A stretch of 40,332 nt of DNA from an uncultured Alistipes sp. GTDB taxonomy: Bacteria; Bacteroidota; Bacteroidia; Bacteroidales; Rikenellaceae. Made by a program: the position numbers and the translations under genes. This document shows, in pieces, positions 1 through 7,625 of this stretch. How positions within the stretch are numbered: position 1 is the stretch's first letter; every line of letters begins with the position of its first letter. The notes beneath the pieces are model-generated. The model saw only the letters and a program-made list of their open reading frames with translations. It was not told where the DNA came from and searched no databases. The stretch is taken from contig NZ_CASFQD010000037.1 in assembly GCF_949296715.1 (NCBI RefSeq), positions 1-40,332 on the forward strand. Reading direction: 5' to 3'.

Positions 1-134
<134 letters not shown>

Positions 135-347
135 ATAAAATGTTTTGTTATAAATCTTTAGCTCAAATCTCAAAGGTATTGTTTGAAATCACTCTCTTGC
201 GAGAGTGGGAAAACTTTAGCTGCTCAAATACTTCAAAGAACGCCGTTCGATATATTGCTATAAAGAACAATTCTTTACTTTTTGTCGGGCTCGACCTTTC
301 GGCTTTTGCCCGGAGTTCTGCCCGCTGGTTTTCAGCGGAAAGTGGTG
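135..347 (-). other. rRNA operon transcribed leader (pre-16S)
   Basis: This AT-rich stretch lies between the most proximal rrn promoter and the 16S 5' end. It contains a short hairpin (CTCTC-TTGC-GAGAG around 200-215) and no plausible gene. The small ORFs that cross it run into the rRNA and are not credible. A further TACCTTTG at 171-178 on the minus strand lacks a -33 partner at the right distance. Confidence 0.7.
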
Positions 348-379
348 CAAAGGTAAGTGTTATTTTTTGAACCACCAAA
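348..379 (-). promoter_or_regulatory. rrn promoter P4 (most proximal)
   Basis: Minus-strand TTTG at 379-376, 20 bp spacer, then TACCTTTG at 355-348. This is the Bacteroidetes sigma-70-type -33/-7 pair. Predicted start is near 342, about 208 nt before 16S. Confidence 0.85.
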
Positions 380-450
380 TCTTTTTGAAAGATTTTTTCT
401 GAAATTTTCAGAACCTTTTTTCTCATCGGCCTTGCGGTCGATTCGGGTTG

Positions 451-482
451 CAAAGGTAAGAACTTATTTCCGAAGTTCCAAA
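451..482 (-). promoter_or_regulatory. rrn promoter P3
   Basis: Minus-strand TTTG (482-479), 20 bp spacer, TACCTTTG (458-451). It is the second unit of the tandem promoter repeat, 103 bp from the next. Confidence 0.85.
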
Positions 483-561
483 TCTTTTTTCGAAGATTTT
501 TCAGAATTTTGTCAGAACCTTTTTTGTATCGCTCGCGCCGGTCTTTCAACCGAAGCGGGTG

Positions 562-592
562 CAAAGGTAAGGACCTTTTCCGAATCTGCAAA
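562..592 (-). promoter_or_regulatory. rrn promoter P2
   Basis: Minus-strand TTTG (592-589), 19 bp spacer, TACCTTTG (569-562), embedded in the same repeat unit 111 bp upstream of P3. Confidence 0.85.
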
Positions 593-671
593 TCTTTTCT
601 TAAAGATTTTTCAAAATTTTTCAGAACCTGTTTTTGCCGCTTCAGGAGGTGTTTCTCTCTCGAAGCGGGTG

Positions 672-704
672 CAAAGATAAGAGCTTTTTCGGGACACTTC
701 CAAA
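672..704 (-). promoter_or_regulatory. rrn promoter P1 (most distal)
   Basis: Minus-strand TTTG (704-701), 21 bp spacer, TATCTTTG (679-672). It is the outermost of four stacked promoters and about 85 bp from the oppositely directed promoter of the 820 gene. Confidence 0.8.
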
Positions 705-789
705 TATTTCAAGGACTTTTTTTCGACAATTTTCACTGCAAATTCACAGCCACTTCACAACCAGCAAGTTAGTTATGAAATATTTTTAA

Positions 790-797
790 TATCTTTG
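790..797 (+). promoter_or_regulatory. -7 element of the 820 gene promoter
   Basis: TATCTTTG at 790-797 matches TAnnTTTG. The -33 region around 769-771 (TTA) is weak. The site is followed by an AAAGGAGA purine stretch at 806-813, an unusually good Shine-Dalgarno for this phylum, 6-7 nt before the ATG at 820. Confidence 0.6.
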
Positions 798-819
798 AGG
801 CACCAAAAGGAGACATGAA

Positions 820-1449
820 ATGAGACGACCTTTGCTATATATAGGTATGCTTGCGGCAATGGCTTCATGCAGCCGCAGAGAGCCCGCACTGCAAACGGGC
901 GACTTGTTGTTTCAGGCGGGCAAACAGACAGAGATGGCGGGTGCGATTACCGCAGCCACGGGGCATGCGGAGGCTTTGAACTATACGCATGTCGGGATTG
1001 CCGTCTGTGCGCCGGGTGCGGACTCCGTACTCGAGGCAACCACAGGCGGGGTCCGCATTGTACCGCTGGAGCGTTTTCTTGCCGACGCGGGGGATAAGGA
1101 GAACCAGCCCCTGGTCGTAGCGATGCGGCTGCGCGACACGAGCGGGCTGGCTACGTCCGTACTCCGGGCCCGCAGCTGCATCGGACTACCCTACGACTAC
1201 TCGTTTCGTCCGGACAACGGACGGCTCTACTGCAGCGAGCTGGTTTGGGAGAGTTTCCGCCGTGAGGACGGCAGCACGGTATTTCCCGCCCGGCCGATGA
1301 ACTTCCGGGCTGCCGACGGCACAATGCCCTGTTACTGGGTCGAGCTCTTCGAGAAATTGGGTGAACCAATCCCCGAAGGGGTGCCGGGCACCAATCCGAA
1401 CGAGATGGCCCGTGATCCGCAGCTGCGGGAGATCGGGCGCTGGTTCTGA
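820..1449 (+). CDS. YiiX-type permuted papain-like amidase, predicted lipoprotein
   Basis: A 209-residue protein with a lipoprotein signal (hydrophobic stretch then MASC, lipidated Cys17), so it should be anchored on the periplasmic side or cell surface. The rest matches the permuted NlpC/P60-like (YiiX/YebB, C92-type) cysteine hydrolases: an LLFQAG start, the catalytic-type His57 in THVGI and Cys138 in YCSELVW, and a C-terminal GTNPNEMARDPQL signature that I recognise from this family. Members are thought to cleave amide bonds in cell-wall or lipid substrates. The substrate here is unknown. ATG 820 is chosen because a purine-rich RBS lies 6-7 nt upstream and it starts directly before the signal peptide. 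The gene stands alone, divergent from the rRNA operon, with a hairpin terminator about 60 nt after the stop. Confidence 0.85.
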   Translation: MRRPLLYIGMLAAMASCSRREPALQTGDLLFQAGKQTEMAGAITAATGHAEALNYTHVGIAVCAPGADSVLEATTGGVRIVPLERFLADAGDKENQPLVVAMRLRDTSGLATSVLRARSCIGLPYDYSFRPDNGRLYCSELVWESFRREDGSTVFPARPMNFRAADGTMPCYWVELFEKLGEPIPEGVPGTNPNEMARDPQLREIGRWF

Positions 1450-1510
1450 TATTACCGGGCGCCAATACTGCTATTCACCTGTTCGCACGCGGCAACCGTC
1501 GACAAAGCAA

Positions 1511-1545
1511 GGGCATCGGATACAGGTCCGGTGCCCTTATTATTT
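1511..1545 (+). terminator. Terminator of the YiiX-type amidase gene
   Basis: GGGCATCGGA and TCCGGTGCCC form a 10-bp stem (one G-T pair) with a 6-nt loop, followed on the plus strand by TTATTATTT. Confidence 0.7.
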
Positions 1546-1751
1546 GGGTAATAATGCCAAAATCGGTACGGGAACAGACAGAGCCATCCAAAGCCTGAAG
1601 CCGGCCGTACAAGGGCCCGGCACGGCAGACACAAAACGAGCGCCGATCAAGGGCGCCCCCATCAAACGAAAGAGGCTTTCACAAAAGTGCTCCCAGCAGG
1701 CCATGCCGGGACAGGACCTATACTGCCATTGCACAGTTTACCTACAGCCGC
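1546..1751. other. Convergent intergenic region, no gene seen
   Basis: This lies between two converging terminators. Open frames cross it on both strands, but none has a start context, a recognisable protein or support from the surrounding layout. No repeat or RNA motif was recognised. Confidence 0.6.
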
Positions 1752-1784
1752 AAAAAAACGAACCGCACCTTTCGGTGCGGTTCG
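1752..1784 (-). terminator. Terminator of lipoprotein cassette 1
   Basis: Perfect 11-bp inverted repeat CGAACCGCACC / GGTGCGGTTCG (1759-1784, 4-nt loop) followed on the minus strand by seven T (1758-1752). The terminator of cassette 2 has a nearly identical stem. Confidence 0.92.
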
Positions 1785-1809
1785 CCGTAGAATCGCCTTG
1801 TAGTTTCAA

Positions 1810-3135
1810 TTAGAACTGCATGATGGCACGAACCTTGTTGCTACCTTGTAAAGCAGGTTCTACTGCAGTAAGAGAGCCCATGCTGGTATTGCAAGTGTAG
1901 ATCCAGTTATCTACACCAACCACATTCGAGCACCAATACGTACCCGACATACGTGTACCATTAGCAGTCAGAGCATTCTTAATGTTAGAATATGCATTGA
2001 CCAACGTATTCATTTCGGTGGAAGAGGGAAGATACCATCCATTACCAAGTGCGTTACATACCTGGAATGCAGGATAGGAAGCAATCTGACCACTCGTCAA
2101 GACAGCGCTCATGTTCAGAGAACCATCGGCATTGCCAAGACCGGCGATAATATCATCCGAATCGGTCGGGCCCCAAGTCGTGCCTGCCGATGCGTCATCC
2201 AAATCAACAACATAACCCGACGTGCCACCATCTGATACGGCATATACAACACCTTCAGCAGCATCTGCATTGGGATAGAGATCACCGACCTTGTAGACCG
2301 TCGTCGTAAGGGCGAAGTTGGCACCTACAGTGGTAATCATTCCAGCCTGAACCGTTACGGAAGTATTACGGGTCTTGGTATAGGTCTGCGTGGGGTTAGA
2401 ACCCGTCTTATAGGAGAGCGTAAGCGTCAGATCGGGATAGCTGCCGGCAGGAACAACGATATAGTAATCCTGAGCCGTCGTCGAAATCTGCTCACCGCAC
2501 TGCAACGTCACGGATGTGTACGCCGTCTGCCAGGTGATCGTCGGATCGCTCGTACCCGAGAAAGTAAGACTTCCCGTACCGGCCAGCGGTTTCAGCGAAG
2601 CATTGGACAACGTAATGCCATTCAGAATGGTACCCGTAGCATCGGCACTCACCTTAACAACGATAACACCGCAGACATTCTTGAACTGCATGTTCGAAAG
2701 ATCGGTACCAACAGCAACCATCGGGTTAACGTTGTTGCTGAAGTTGGCATAATCGTTCCAGTTCTGGTTCTGAGGCAGCACAATATTGCCATTGGAATTT
2801 GCAGGATAAACGGCCTTGTAGATCGACGAAGCCGTACCCTTCACACCGGCACCCTGCGGAACCGTAAAGGTTGCATTCGACGTACCGGCGCCGTCGGTCA
2901 GCGAGAAAGTCACCGGCGAGGTCGTCACATCACTCCATACCGAAATCTCGTCTCCTTCGGACCAAACCACCGACGTGCCGTTCAGGGTAGTACGCGTCGA
3001 CGGCAGACCGGCACCGAGTTCCGTATAGGTTTTCACCTCGCCAGCGGGTGTAACGTTGTCCGTCTTGTCCGAAGAGCAGCCGACAAACAGCAATGCTGCA
3101 AGAGCGGCTGAAGAAAACATAAGTAATTTTTTCAT
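1810..3135 (-). CDS. Fimbrillin-like surface lipoprotein, cassette 1
   Basis: A 441-residue predicted lipoprotein (MKKLLMFSSA start, LFVGC lipobox, Cys20). The region to about residue 285 looks like the fimbrillin/Mfa-like beta-sandwich family of Bacteroidales: a TRTTLNGTSVVWSEGDEISVW segment, an AVYPAN strand, and repeated Thr/Ser-rich strands. The last ~155 residues (from VGDLYPN through GWYLPSSTEM, YWCSN and VRAIMQF) resemble the DUF1566/C-type-lectin-like fold that ends many surface lipoproteins. No ligand can be named. The ATG at 3135 is preferred over upstream in-frame starts because it begins the signal peptide. The upstream frame overlaps the small peptide gene at 3161-3307, with which it shares a promoter. 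Its 3' half is visibly richer in A/T than its paralogue at 3854-5200, although the proteins align almost end to end. Confidence 0.85.
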   Translation of the reverse strand: MKKLLMFSSAALAALLFVGCSSDKTDNVTPAGEVKTYTELGAGLPSTRTTLNGTSVVWSEGDEISVWSDVTTSPVTFSLTDGAGTSNATFTVPQGAGVKGTASSIYKAVYPANSNGNIVLPQNQNWNDYANFSNNVNPMVAVGTDLSNMQFKNVCGVIVVKVSADATGTILNGITLSNASLKPLAGTGSLTFSGTSDPTITWQTAYTSVTLQCGEQISTTAQDYYIVVPAGSYPDLTLTLSYKTGSNPTQTYTKTRNTSVTVQAGMITTVGANFALTTTVYKVGDLYPNADAAEGVVYAVSDGGTSGYVVDLDDASAGTTWGPTDSDDIIAGLGNADGSLNMSAVLTSGQIASYPAFQVCNALGNGWYLPSSTEMNTLVNAYSNIKNALTANGTRMSGTYWCSNVVGVDNWIYTCNTSMGSLTAVEPALQGSNKVRAIMQF

Positions 3136-3160
3136 GGAATTACAATTTTTACATTTAGTA

Positions 3161-3307
3161 TTAGTTCCACTCACCATCTTCATCAGCATAACCGAAGTCT
3201 TCGGTCTTCGCTCCGGTTTCATAGGATACAGCGAAACCTGCCTCTACGGTCACATCGAGAATCTCGATTTCGGGGGCTACATAAGCCCGTGCGGTTTTCA
3301 TAAACAT
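3161..3307 (-). CDS. Short acidic peptide upstream of lipoprotein, cassette 1
   Basis: A 48-residue ORF that begins MFMK and ends GEWN. It shares with the ORF at 5227-5382 the blocks RAYVAP, EILDVTVEAGFAVS and ETGA. The C-terminus is acidic (DEDGEW). There is no signal peptide or membrane segment. Two ATGs are possible (3307 and 3301). The lipoprotein start lies 25 nt past its stop, so both are read from the promoter at 3357-3388. Comparable short peptides with an AP-[ED]-[IV]-E core and a VEAGFA-like segment are common near surface lipoprotein genes in Bacteroidales, as far as I recall, and have no established function. Conservation of protein between two cassettes is the main evidence that it is a real gene. 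Confidence 0.75.
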   Translation of the reverse strand: MFMKTARAYVAPEIEILDVTVEAGFAVSYETGAKTEDFGYADEDGEWN

Positions 3308-3356
3308 AGTTGATTATTAATTTAAGTTGTTCTACTTACATATTCGTATGACGTGG

Positions 3357-3388
3357 CAAAGGTAAGCCTTACTTTCCAATTAACCAAA
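3357..3388 (-). promoter_or_regulatory. Promoter of cassette 1 (peptide + lipoprotein)
   Basis: Minus-strand TTTG (3388-3385), 20 bp spacer, TACCTTTG (3364-3357): an exact Bacteroidetes -33/-7 pair. Predicted start is near 3351, giving a ~45 nt leader before the peptide ATG. Confidence 0.88.
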
Positions 3389-3788
3389 CAAAAACCGACG
3401 AAATCATCCTTTTTTTCAACAAAATGGGTCAGAAAGACAATAAATGCGGTCTATCGACCAGTAAAAGCGCCATATGGGACAATATCATTTTATTAAAAAA
3501 TTGTAAAACACCGACACAAGCGACAGCACAAACGGTTCATATTTTCGAAGAAAACAACCGATGCAGTCGCAAAGTTCCAAAAAGCAACGGAAAAGGGCCA
3601 GACAAGAAGCCTTGTCCGACCGCAACAGGGAACCGTGCAGAGAGCCGCAGCAGGAAGCCGTGCAGAGAGCGGCCATATTGACAAAATGCGGCAAAGAGCC
3701 TGAAAATACGAGTCCCCCAAAGATGATGCAACGGCAGAAGCCTGCCGGTCAGTCCTGAATACCAGAGCCCTGCGGCAGGGACAGGCAT
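3389..3788. other. Intergenic region between the two cassettes
   Basis: About 400 bp without a convincing gene. It contains a short direct repeat (ccgtgcagagagc occurs twice, about 3633-3670). Open frames across it on both strands have no recognisable protein. Confidence 0.6.
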
Positions 3789-3822
3789 AAAAAAAACGGA
3801 CCGCACCCTCGGGTGCGGTCCG
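3789..3822 (-). terminator. Terminator of lipoprotein cassette 2
   Basis: Perfect 12-bp stem CGGACCGCACCC / GGGTGCGGTCCG (3797-3822) followed on the minus strand by eight T (3796-3789). The stem sequence and the cgccttgtagttt segment before it are shared with the cassette 1 terminator region. Confidence 0.92.
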
Positions 3823-3853
3823 CACAGGATCGCCTTGTAGTTTACAATTCAGA

Positions 3854-5200
3854 TCAGAACTGCATGATGGCGCGCACGGCGTTGCTGACCGTACTCTGCT
3901 GTGCAGGAGCGACCGTCGCAACGGCTCCCGTATTGGAATTGTAATAGTAGATCACGTTGCGGAAGCCCGTCACGTTCGAACACCAGTAACCGTCGGCCTC
4001 CATCTGCGTACCGGCCGTCGAAAGGGCATTGCGGATATTCGAATAGCTGTTCACCAGCGTCGACATCTCCGTCGAGGAGGGCAGGTACCACGTTCCGTTG
4101 GGCGTCAGGTCGTAGCAGGCCTGGAAGGCCGGATAGCTCGAAAGCGCACCCGCGTTGACCACAGCCTGCTGGTTCAGCTGGCCGTTCGCATTGGCCAGAC
4201 CGTTGATGATCGAACTGTAGTCCGTGGGCCCCCACTGCGTACCGGCGGCCGCCGTGTCGTTCAGCGCCACGACATATCCCGACGTGCCGTTGTCCGAAAC
4301 GGCAAAGACCACGCCTTCGGGAGAATCCGAGTTCGGATAGAGGTCACCGACCTGGTAGACGGTGGTCGTCAGCGAGATGTTGGCACCGATGTAGGTGATG
4401 TTTCCGGCCTGCACAGTCACCGACGAGCTGCGGGTCTTCGTATAGGTCTGCGTGGGGTTCGAACCGGTCTTGTAGGAGAGCGTGAGCGACAGATCGGGAT
4501 AGCTGCCCGCCGGAACCACGATGTAGTACTCCTGTGCCGTCGTCGAAATCTCCTCGCCGCACTGCAGCGTCACGGAGGTGGCTGCCGTCTGCCAGGTGAT
4601 CGTCGGGTCGTTCGTGCCGGAGAAGGTCAGCCGGCCCGTGCCGGCCAGCGGCTTGAGCGAATTCGACGCCAGCGTGATGCCGTTCAGTATGGTACCCGTC
4701 GCATCGGCCTGCACCTTCACGACCACGATGCCGCAGACGTTCTTGAACTGCATGTTCGACAGATCGGTGCCCACGGCGACCATCGGATTCACGTTGTTGC
4801 CGAAATTGGCGTAGTCGTTCCAGCTCTGAAGCTGCGGGATTTCGATATTGCCGTTGACGTTGGCCGGGTAGACGGCCTTGTAGATCGACGAGGAGGTGCC
4901 CTTGACACCGGCACCGGCCGGCACCGTGAAGGTCGCACTGGCCGTACCCTCACCGCTCGCCAGCGAGAAGGTCACCGGCGAGGTCGTCACGTCGCTCCAG
5001 ACCGAAATCTGGTCGCTGGCGGACCAGACGACCGACGTACCGTCGAGCGAGGTGCGCGTTGCGGGGAGCACGGCCCCCAGCTCCGTATAGGTCTTCACCT
5101 CACCGGCGGGTGTTGCATTTTCCGTATCGCCGTCCGAGGAACAGCCGACAAACAGCAACGCCGCAAGGGCTGCTGAAGAAAGTATCGTCAATGTTTTCAT
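3854..5200 (-). CDS. Fimbrillin-like surface lipoprotein, cassette 2
   Basis: A 448-residue paralogue of the 1810-3135 protein with the same architecture: lipoprotein signal (LFVGC, Cys20), fimbrillin/Mfa-like beta-sandwich to about residue 285, and a C-terminal DUF1566/lectin-like region (TWYLPSSTEM, GYWCSNV, AVRAIMQF). Identity is highest in the middle (NPMVAVGTDLSNMQFKNVCG is shared exactly). It falls in the last ~60 residues, which would carry the exposed loops of the lectin-like fold. This copy is more GC-rich, like the rest of the window. The start at 5200 fits the signal peptide. It lies 26 nt beyond the stop of the peptide gene at 5227-5382. No ligand or pilus role is shown by the sequence. 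Confidence 0.85.
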   Translation of the reverse strand: MKTLTILSSAALAALLFVGCSSDGDTENATPAGEVKTYTELGAVLPATRTSLDGTSVVWSASDQISVWSDVTTSPVTFSLASGEGTASATFTVPAGAGVKGTSSSIYKAVYPANVNGNIEIPQLQSWNDYANFGNNVNPMVAVGTDLSNMQFKNVCGIVVVKVQADATGTILNGITLASNSLKPLAGTGRLTFSGTNDPTITWQTAATSVTLQCGEEISTTAQEYYIVVPAGSYPDLSLTLSYKTGSNPTQTYTKTRSSSVTVQAGNITYIGANISLTTTVYQVGDLYPNSDSPEGVVFAVSDNGTSGYVVALNDTAAAGTQWGPTDYSSIINGLANANGQLNQQAVVNAGALSSYPAFQACYDLTPNGTWYLPSSTEMSTLVNSYSNIRNALSTAGTQMEADGYWCSNVTGFRNVIYYYNSNTGAVATVAPAQQSTVSNAVRAIMQF

Positions 5201-5226
5201 GATCGTACAAGTTTCTGATTTCGATT

Positions 5227-5382
5227 TTACTGCCATTCTCCTTCCTGATCGTAGGTGCTGTCCGTACCAAAGTTGTTCGTGTTGGCGCCGGTTTCGTTCG
5301 ACACGGCGAATCCGGCTTCAACGGTCACGTCGAGAATCTCGACATCGGGAGCCACATAGGCTCGGGTGCTTTTCATAAACAT
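5227..5382 (-). CDS. Short peptide upstream of lipoprotein, cassette 2
   Basis: A 51-residue ORF beginning MFMK and ending QEGEWQ, paralogous to the peptide at 3161-3307. RAYVAP, EILDVTVEAGFAVS and ETGA are identical in both. The middle part is polar and Asn/Asp-rich. It has no export signal. Start is 5382, or 5376 if the second Met is used. Differences from the other copy fall mostly at codon third positions in the core, which supports translation. I found no clear TAnnTTTG promoter directly upstream, unlike cassette 1. The function is unknown. It could be a cytoplasmic partner or a translation-coupling leader for the lipoprotein. Confidence 0.75.
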   Translation of the reverse strand: MFMKSTRAYVAPDVEILDVTVEAGFAVSNETGANTNNFGTDSTYDQEGEWQ

Positions 5383-5811
5383 AGTTTCCAATAAGAATTA
5401 AAAGTTGTCCAGTTTCCGTTTACGCACGATCCGGCGAAACCGGCCCCGGCCGAGCGGCCGAGCGGCCGCACGCCCCCGCGGCAGGAGCTCCTTCCGACGG
5501 CCGCATCCGGAACTCCGGTACGGAGACGGCCGGCACAAACGCCGCTGCAGGCCGAATGCCGCGCCCGGCTTCCATCGGAAAGCGGTTTGCACGGCGCTTC
5601 GCCCCGCGGCGGGTTCCGGGATCGCTGCAGGCAGGCAGCCGCCTCCGGAACGGCAAAAGAAGGTTCCTATCCATCTGCATAACAAACAGGGTCGAGACGC
5701 AAGTCTCCCGAAAAACCGATAACCGGAGAGGGAGACCGAGACTCACCGATCGTTGCACCGCATCACAAGCAAATACCATGCTACAATGCCACGAAGCACA
5801 CCGTCCGGAGC
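5383..5811. other. Long spacer upstream of cassette 2, no gene assigned
   Basis: This GC-rich spacer (e.g. nested CGGCCG motifs at 5450-5475) carries overlapping open frames on both strands, but their products are low-complexity Arg/Ala/Pro proteins with no recognisable domain. No exact caaannta (minus-strand -7) was found, so the cassette 2 promoter is unresolved. Confidence 0.5.
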
Positions 5812-5845
5812 AAAAAAATTGCGACGGGAGATGAAATCCCGCCGC
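5812..5845 (-). terminator. Possible terminator of the MgtC operon
   Basis: Stem GCGGCGGGA / TCCCGTCGC (5845-5821, one mismatch) followed on the minus strand by AATTTTTTT (5820-5812). It lies ~290 nt after the mgtC stop, so the assignment is tentative. Confidence 0.55.
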
Positions 5846-6137
5846 AAAAAGCAACCAATAAAAAGATTTACAGACAATTATCCAAGCAATCGATTTTTGA
5901 AAAAAAATTCTTCGTCCTTTTCTCTTCCTTCATTCACCGCTCCGCTCTTCCTGTTTCCCGGCCGCTCCCGCATCCAGGCTTCGGACAGGAGGGCCAAAAC
6001 CGGAAGGGATCAAGTCAAGAGAAATGGGACCCAAAAAGACGGGACCGGGAAGAATGGAGCCAAAAGAGATGAAGCCGGGAGCAGTTTCCGGCCCTGCGCC
6101 GGGAAGGGATGCGCGCGGCGGCAGGAGACCGCAGGAT
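5846..6137. other. Purine-rich low-complexity spacer
   Basis: The plus strand from about 5990 to 6110 is a degenerate G/A-rich string (gggaccgggaagaatggagcc and similar) like the tandem-repeat spacers elsewhere in the window, but without a clean period. No gene is seen. Confidence 0.5.
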
Positions 6138-6803
6138 TCAGACGATCCGTTCGACCGTAATGTTGGGATGCTCGCGCAGCAGGGCGATATACCGCTCCTC
6201 GTCGGCGCCGCCCTTGGCGCGGATCACCAGCGTGGCCCGGTAGATGACCTCCGCACCGGAGCGCTGTGCCTCGACTTCGTAGGAGATCACCGTATATTCA
6301 CTCGTTTTCAGCGCATTGAACATTTCGTCGATCACCCCGCGGCGCGCAGCCGAGAAGACCAGCATCGTGCGCCGGCCTCCCAGGCCGCCGAAAACCAGCG
6401 TCAACACCTCCAGACCGAAGAGCGTCAGCGCCGTGGCCACCCCCGCGACGAGGTACATCCCGGCCCCGGCCGTCAGACCGATTCCGGCCGTGGCCCAGAG
6501 GCTCGCCGCCGTGGTCAGTCCCCGCACGAGCTGGCGGTGGATGATGATCGTACCGGCGCCGATGAAACCGATGCCGCTGACGACCTGCGCCGCAATCCGG
6601 CTCGGGTCGAGCCCCACGCCGGGCTGCGTGAGCACCTCGGCGAAGCCGTACTGCGAGACGATCATCATCAGGGCGCTGCCCAGCGCCACGAGAAAGTGCG
6701 TGCGGAATCCCGCATCCTTGACGCGGTATTCACGGTCGAGACCGATGACCGTGCCGCAGAGCCCGGCCACACACAGGCGCAATATGAAATTCCACTCCAT
6801 CAT
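6138..6803 (-). CDS. MgtC/SapB family inner-membrane protein
   Basis: A 221-residue protein with the MgtC signature order. The N-terminal helix contains GLDREYR. The membrane core contains RIAAQVVSGIGFIGAGTII, then LVRGLTTAASLWATAGIGLTAG, and further hydrophobic helices follow to about residue 145. The soluble C-terminal domain (about 146-221) resembles the ACT-like tail of longer MgtC proteins. Members have been linked to Mg2+ limitation and to modulation of the F-type ATPase, but many family members have no assigned role. It lies 36 nt downstream of the lipoprotein gene at 6840-7625 and probably shares its transcript. Two adjacent ATGs (6803 and 6800) are equally possible starts. Confidence 0.9.
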   Translation of the reverse strand: MMEWNFILRLCVAGLCGTVIGLDREYRVKDAGFRTHFLVALGSALMMIVSQYGFAEVLTQPGVGLDPSRIAAQVVSGIGFIGAGTIIIHRQLVRGLTTAASLWATAGIGLTAGAGMYLVAGVATALTLFGLEVLTLVFGGLGGRRTMLVFSAARRGVIDEMFNALKTSEYTVISYEVEAQRSGAEVIYRATLVIRAKGGADEERYIALLREHPNITVERIV

Positions 6804-6839
6804 CCAAATCCGGGAATCAAAAACAGTACCGCACCGCCG

Positions 6840-7625
6840 TTACCACACCTCCGTAACGTCGCCGCTCGTGATCGTCACACGCCCCAGGGCGGACTGCACG
6901 ACACGGAACTCCAGCAGGCGCTCCGTCGCACCCGCATAGGCGGCCCGGAAGGCATAGGCACCCTTGCGGACCGTCTCTCCGGCATGCTCGCTCCAGACCA
7001 GCGGGTCGGTCAGTTCGTAACCGACCGTCCAGATACCACCCTGCTCCGACTCGAGGCGCATCTCCGCACTGCCGGACGCCGAGAGGTCGAATACCTCCTT
7101 CGAGACGGTCATACGGACCGACCAGGCGGCATCATATAATATATAGGTATTCCAATAAGCAGCGGAGATGTCGCAACGCAGCTCCCCGTCGTCCGCCGCA
7201 GCGAGGGTGGATGTCGAGCGGAGCGCGCCGTTGACACGTTCGGTCACCAGCCACGAAGCGCCCGGCTCGCCGAGGCCCAGTCCGTCGCGGAGCTCGAAGT
7301 CATAACGAAGCCCCGAGCCCTGCAACGACCAGTGGTTTTCGCCCTCGTCATAGACCCGGGCCCACGAAAAAAAGCGGGTGCAAACCTCCTCGCGCCCTTC
7401 GCTGGTCGTCTGCCGCAGCCACTCGTCGAAACCCGCCGCCACGCGCAGCGTCCCGACCGCCTCGGCATCGAGACCGCTCACCCAGCTGTAGATGCCATGT
7501 TCCGTCCCGGTTCTCCGGGGCACTTCGTCCCCCTCTTCGATCGTACAGGCGCTCCCGGCCAACAGCAGAAGCATCATACCGGCCCAAAAGCCGTGAAAGA
7601 GTCGTGCGCAATGCATAACCGTCAT
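6840..7625 (-). CDS. Predicted lipoprotein of unknown function
   Basis: A 261-residue protein with a hydrophobic N-terminus and a GSAC lipobox (Cys27), followed by an acidic linker (TIEEGDEV). The mature part is rich in Trp, Ser, Glu and beta-strand patterns. I do not recognise the family. The start at 7625 is chosen because ATG overlaps the upstream stop in an ATGA (7622-7625), which implies translational coupling to the barrel-like protein gene at 7622-8395. A Met three codons later (7616) is an alternative. Context suggests a surface pair with that protein. Confidence 0.75.
   Translation of the reverse strand: MTVMHCARLFHGFWAGMMLLLLAGSACTIEEGDEVPRRTGTEHGIYSWVSGLDAEAVGTLRVAAGFDEWLRQTTSEGREEVCTRFFSWARVYDEGENHWSLQGSGLRYDFELRDGLGLGEPGASWLVTERVNGALRSTSTLAAADDGELRCDISAAYWNTYILYDAAWSVRMTVSKEVFDLSASGSAEMRLESEQGGIWTVGYELTDPLVWSEHAGETVRKGAYAFRAAYAGATERLLEFRVVQSALGRVTITSGDVTEVW

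Larger units (their letters stand above)
340..720 (-). repeat. Tandem ~103-111 bp promoter repeats upstream of 16S
   Basis: Four imperfect direct repeats. Each has a G/C-containing core (cgggtgcaaaggtaag or close variants), a TTTTCCGAA-like spacer, a caaatctttt block and an A/T-rich block (ttttcagaacctttttt). The repeat period (103, 111, 110 bp) matches the promoter spacing, so each unit is one complete promoter with an A-tract-rich upstream region on the minus strand that could act like an UP element. Confidence 0.85.

Noticed and set aside
171..178. A fifth TACCTTTG on the minus strand inside the pre-16S leader.
   Set aside because: No TTTG within 19-21 bp, and it lies only about 40 nt from the 16S 5' end. 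It could be a processing element or chance.
5398..5854. Open frames on both strands between cassette 2 and the MgtC operon.
   Set aside because: Products are low-complexity Arg/Ala/Pro without recognisable motifs, and the opposing frames are equally long, so no gene is supported.
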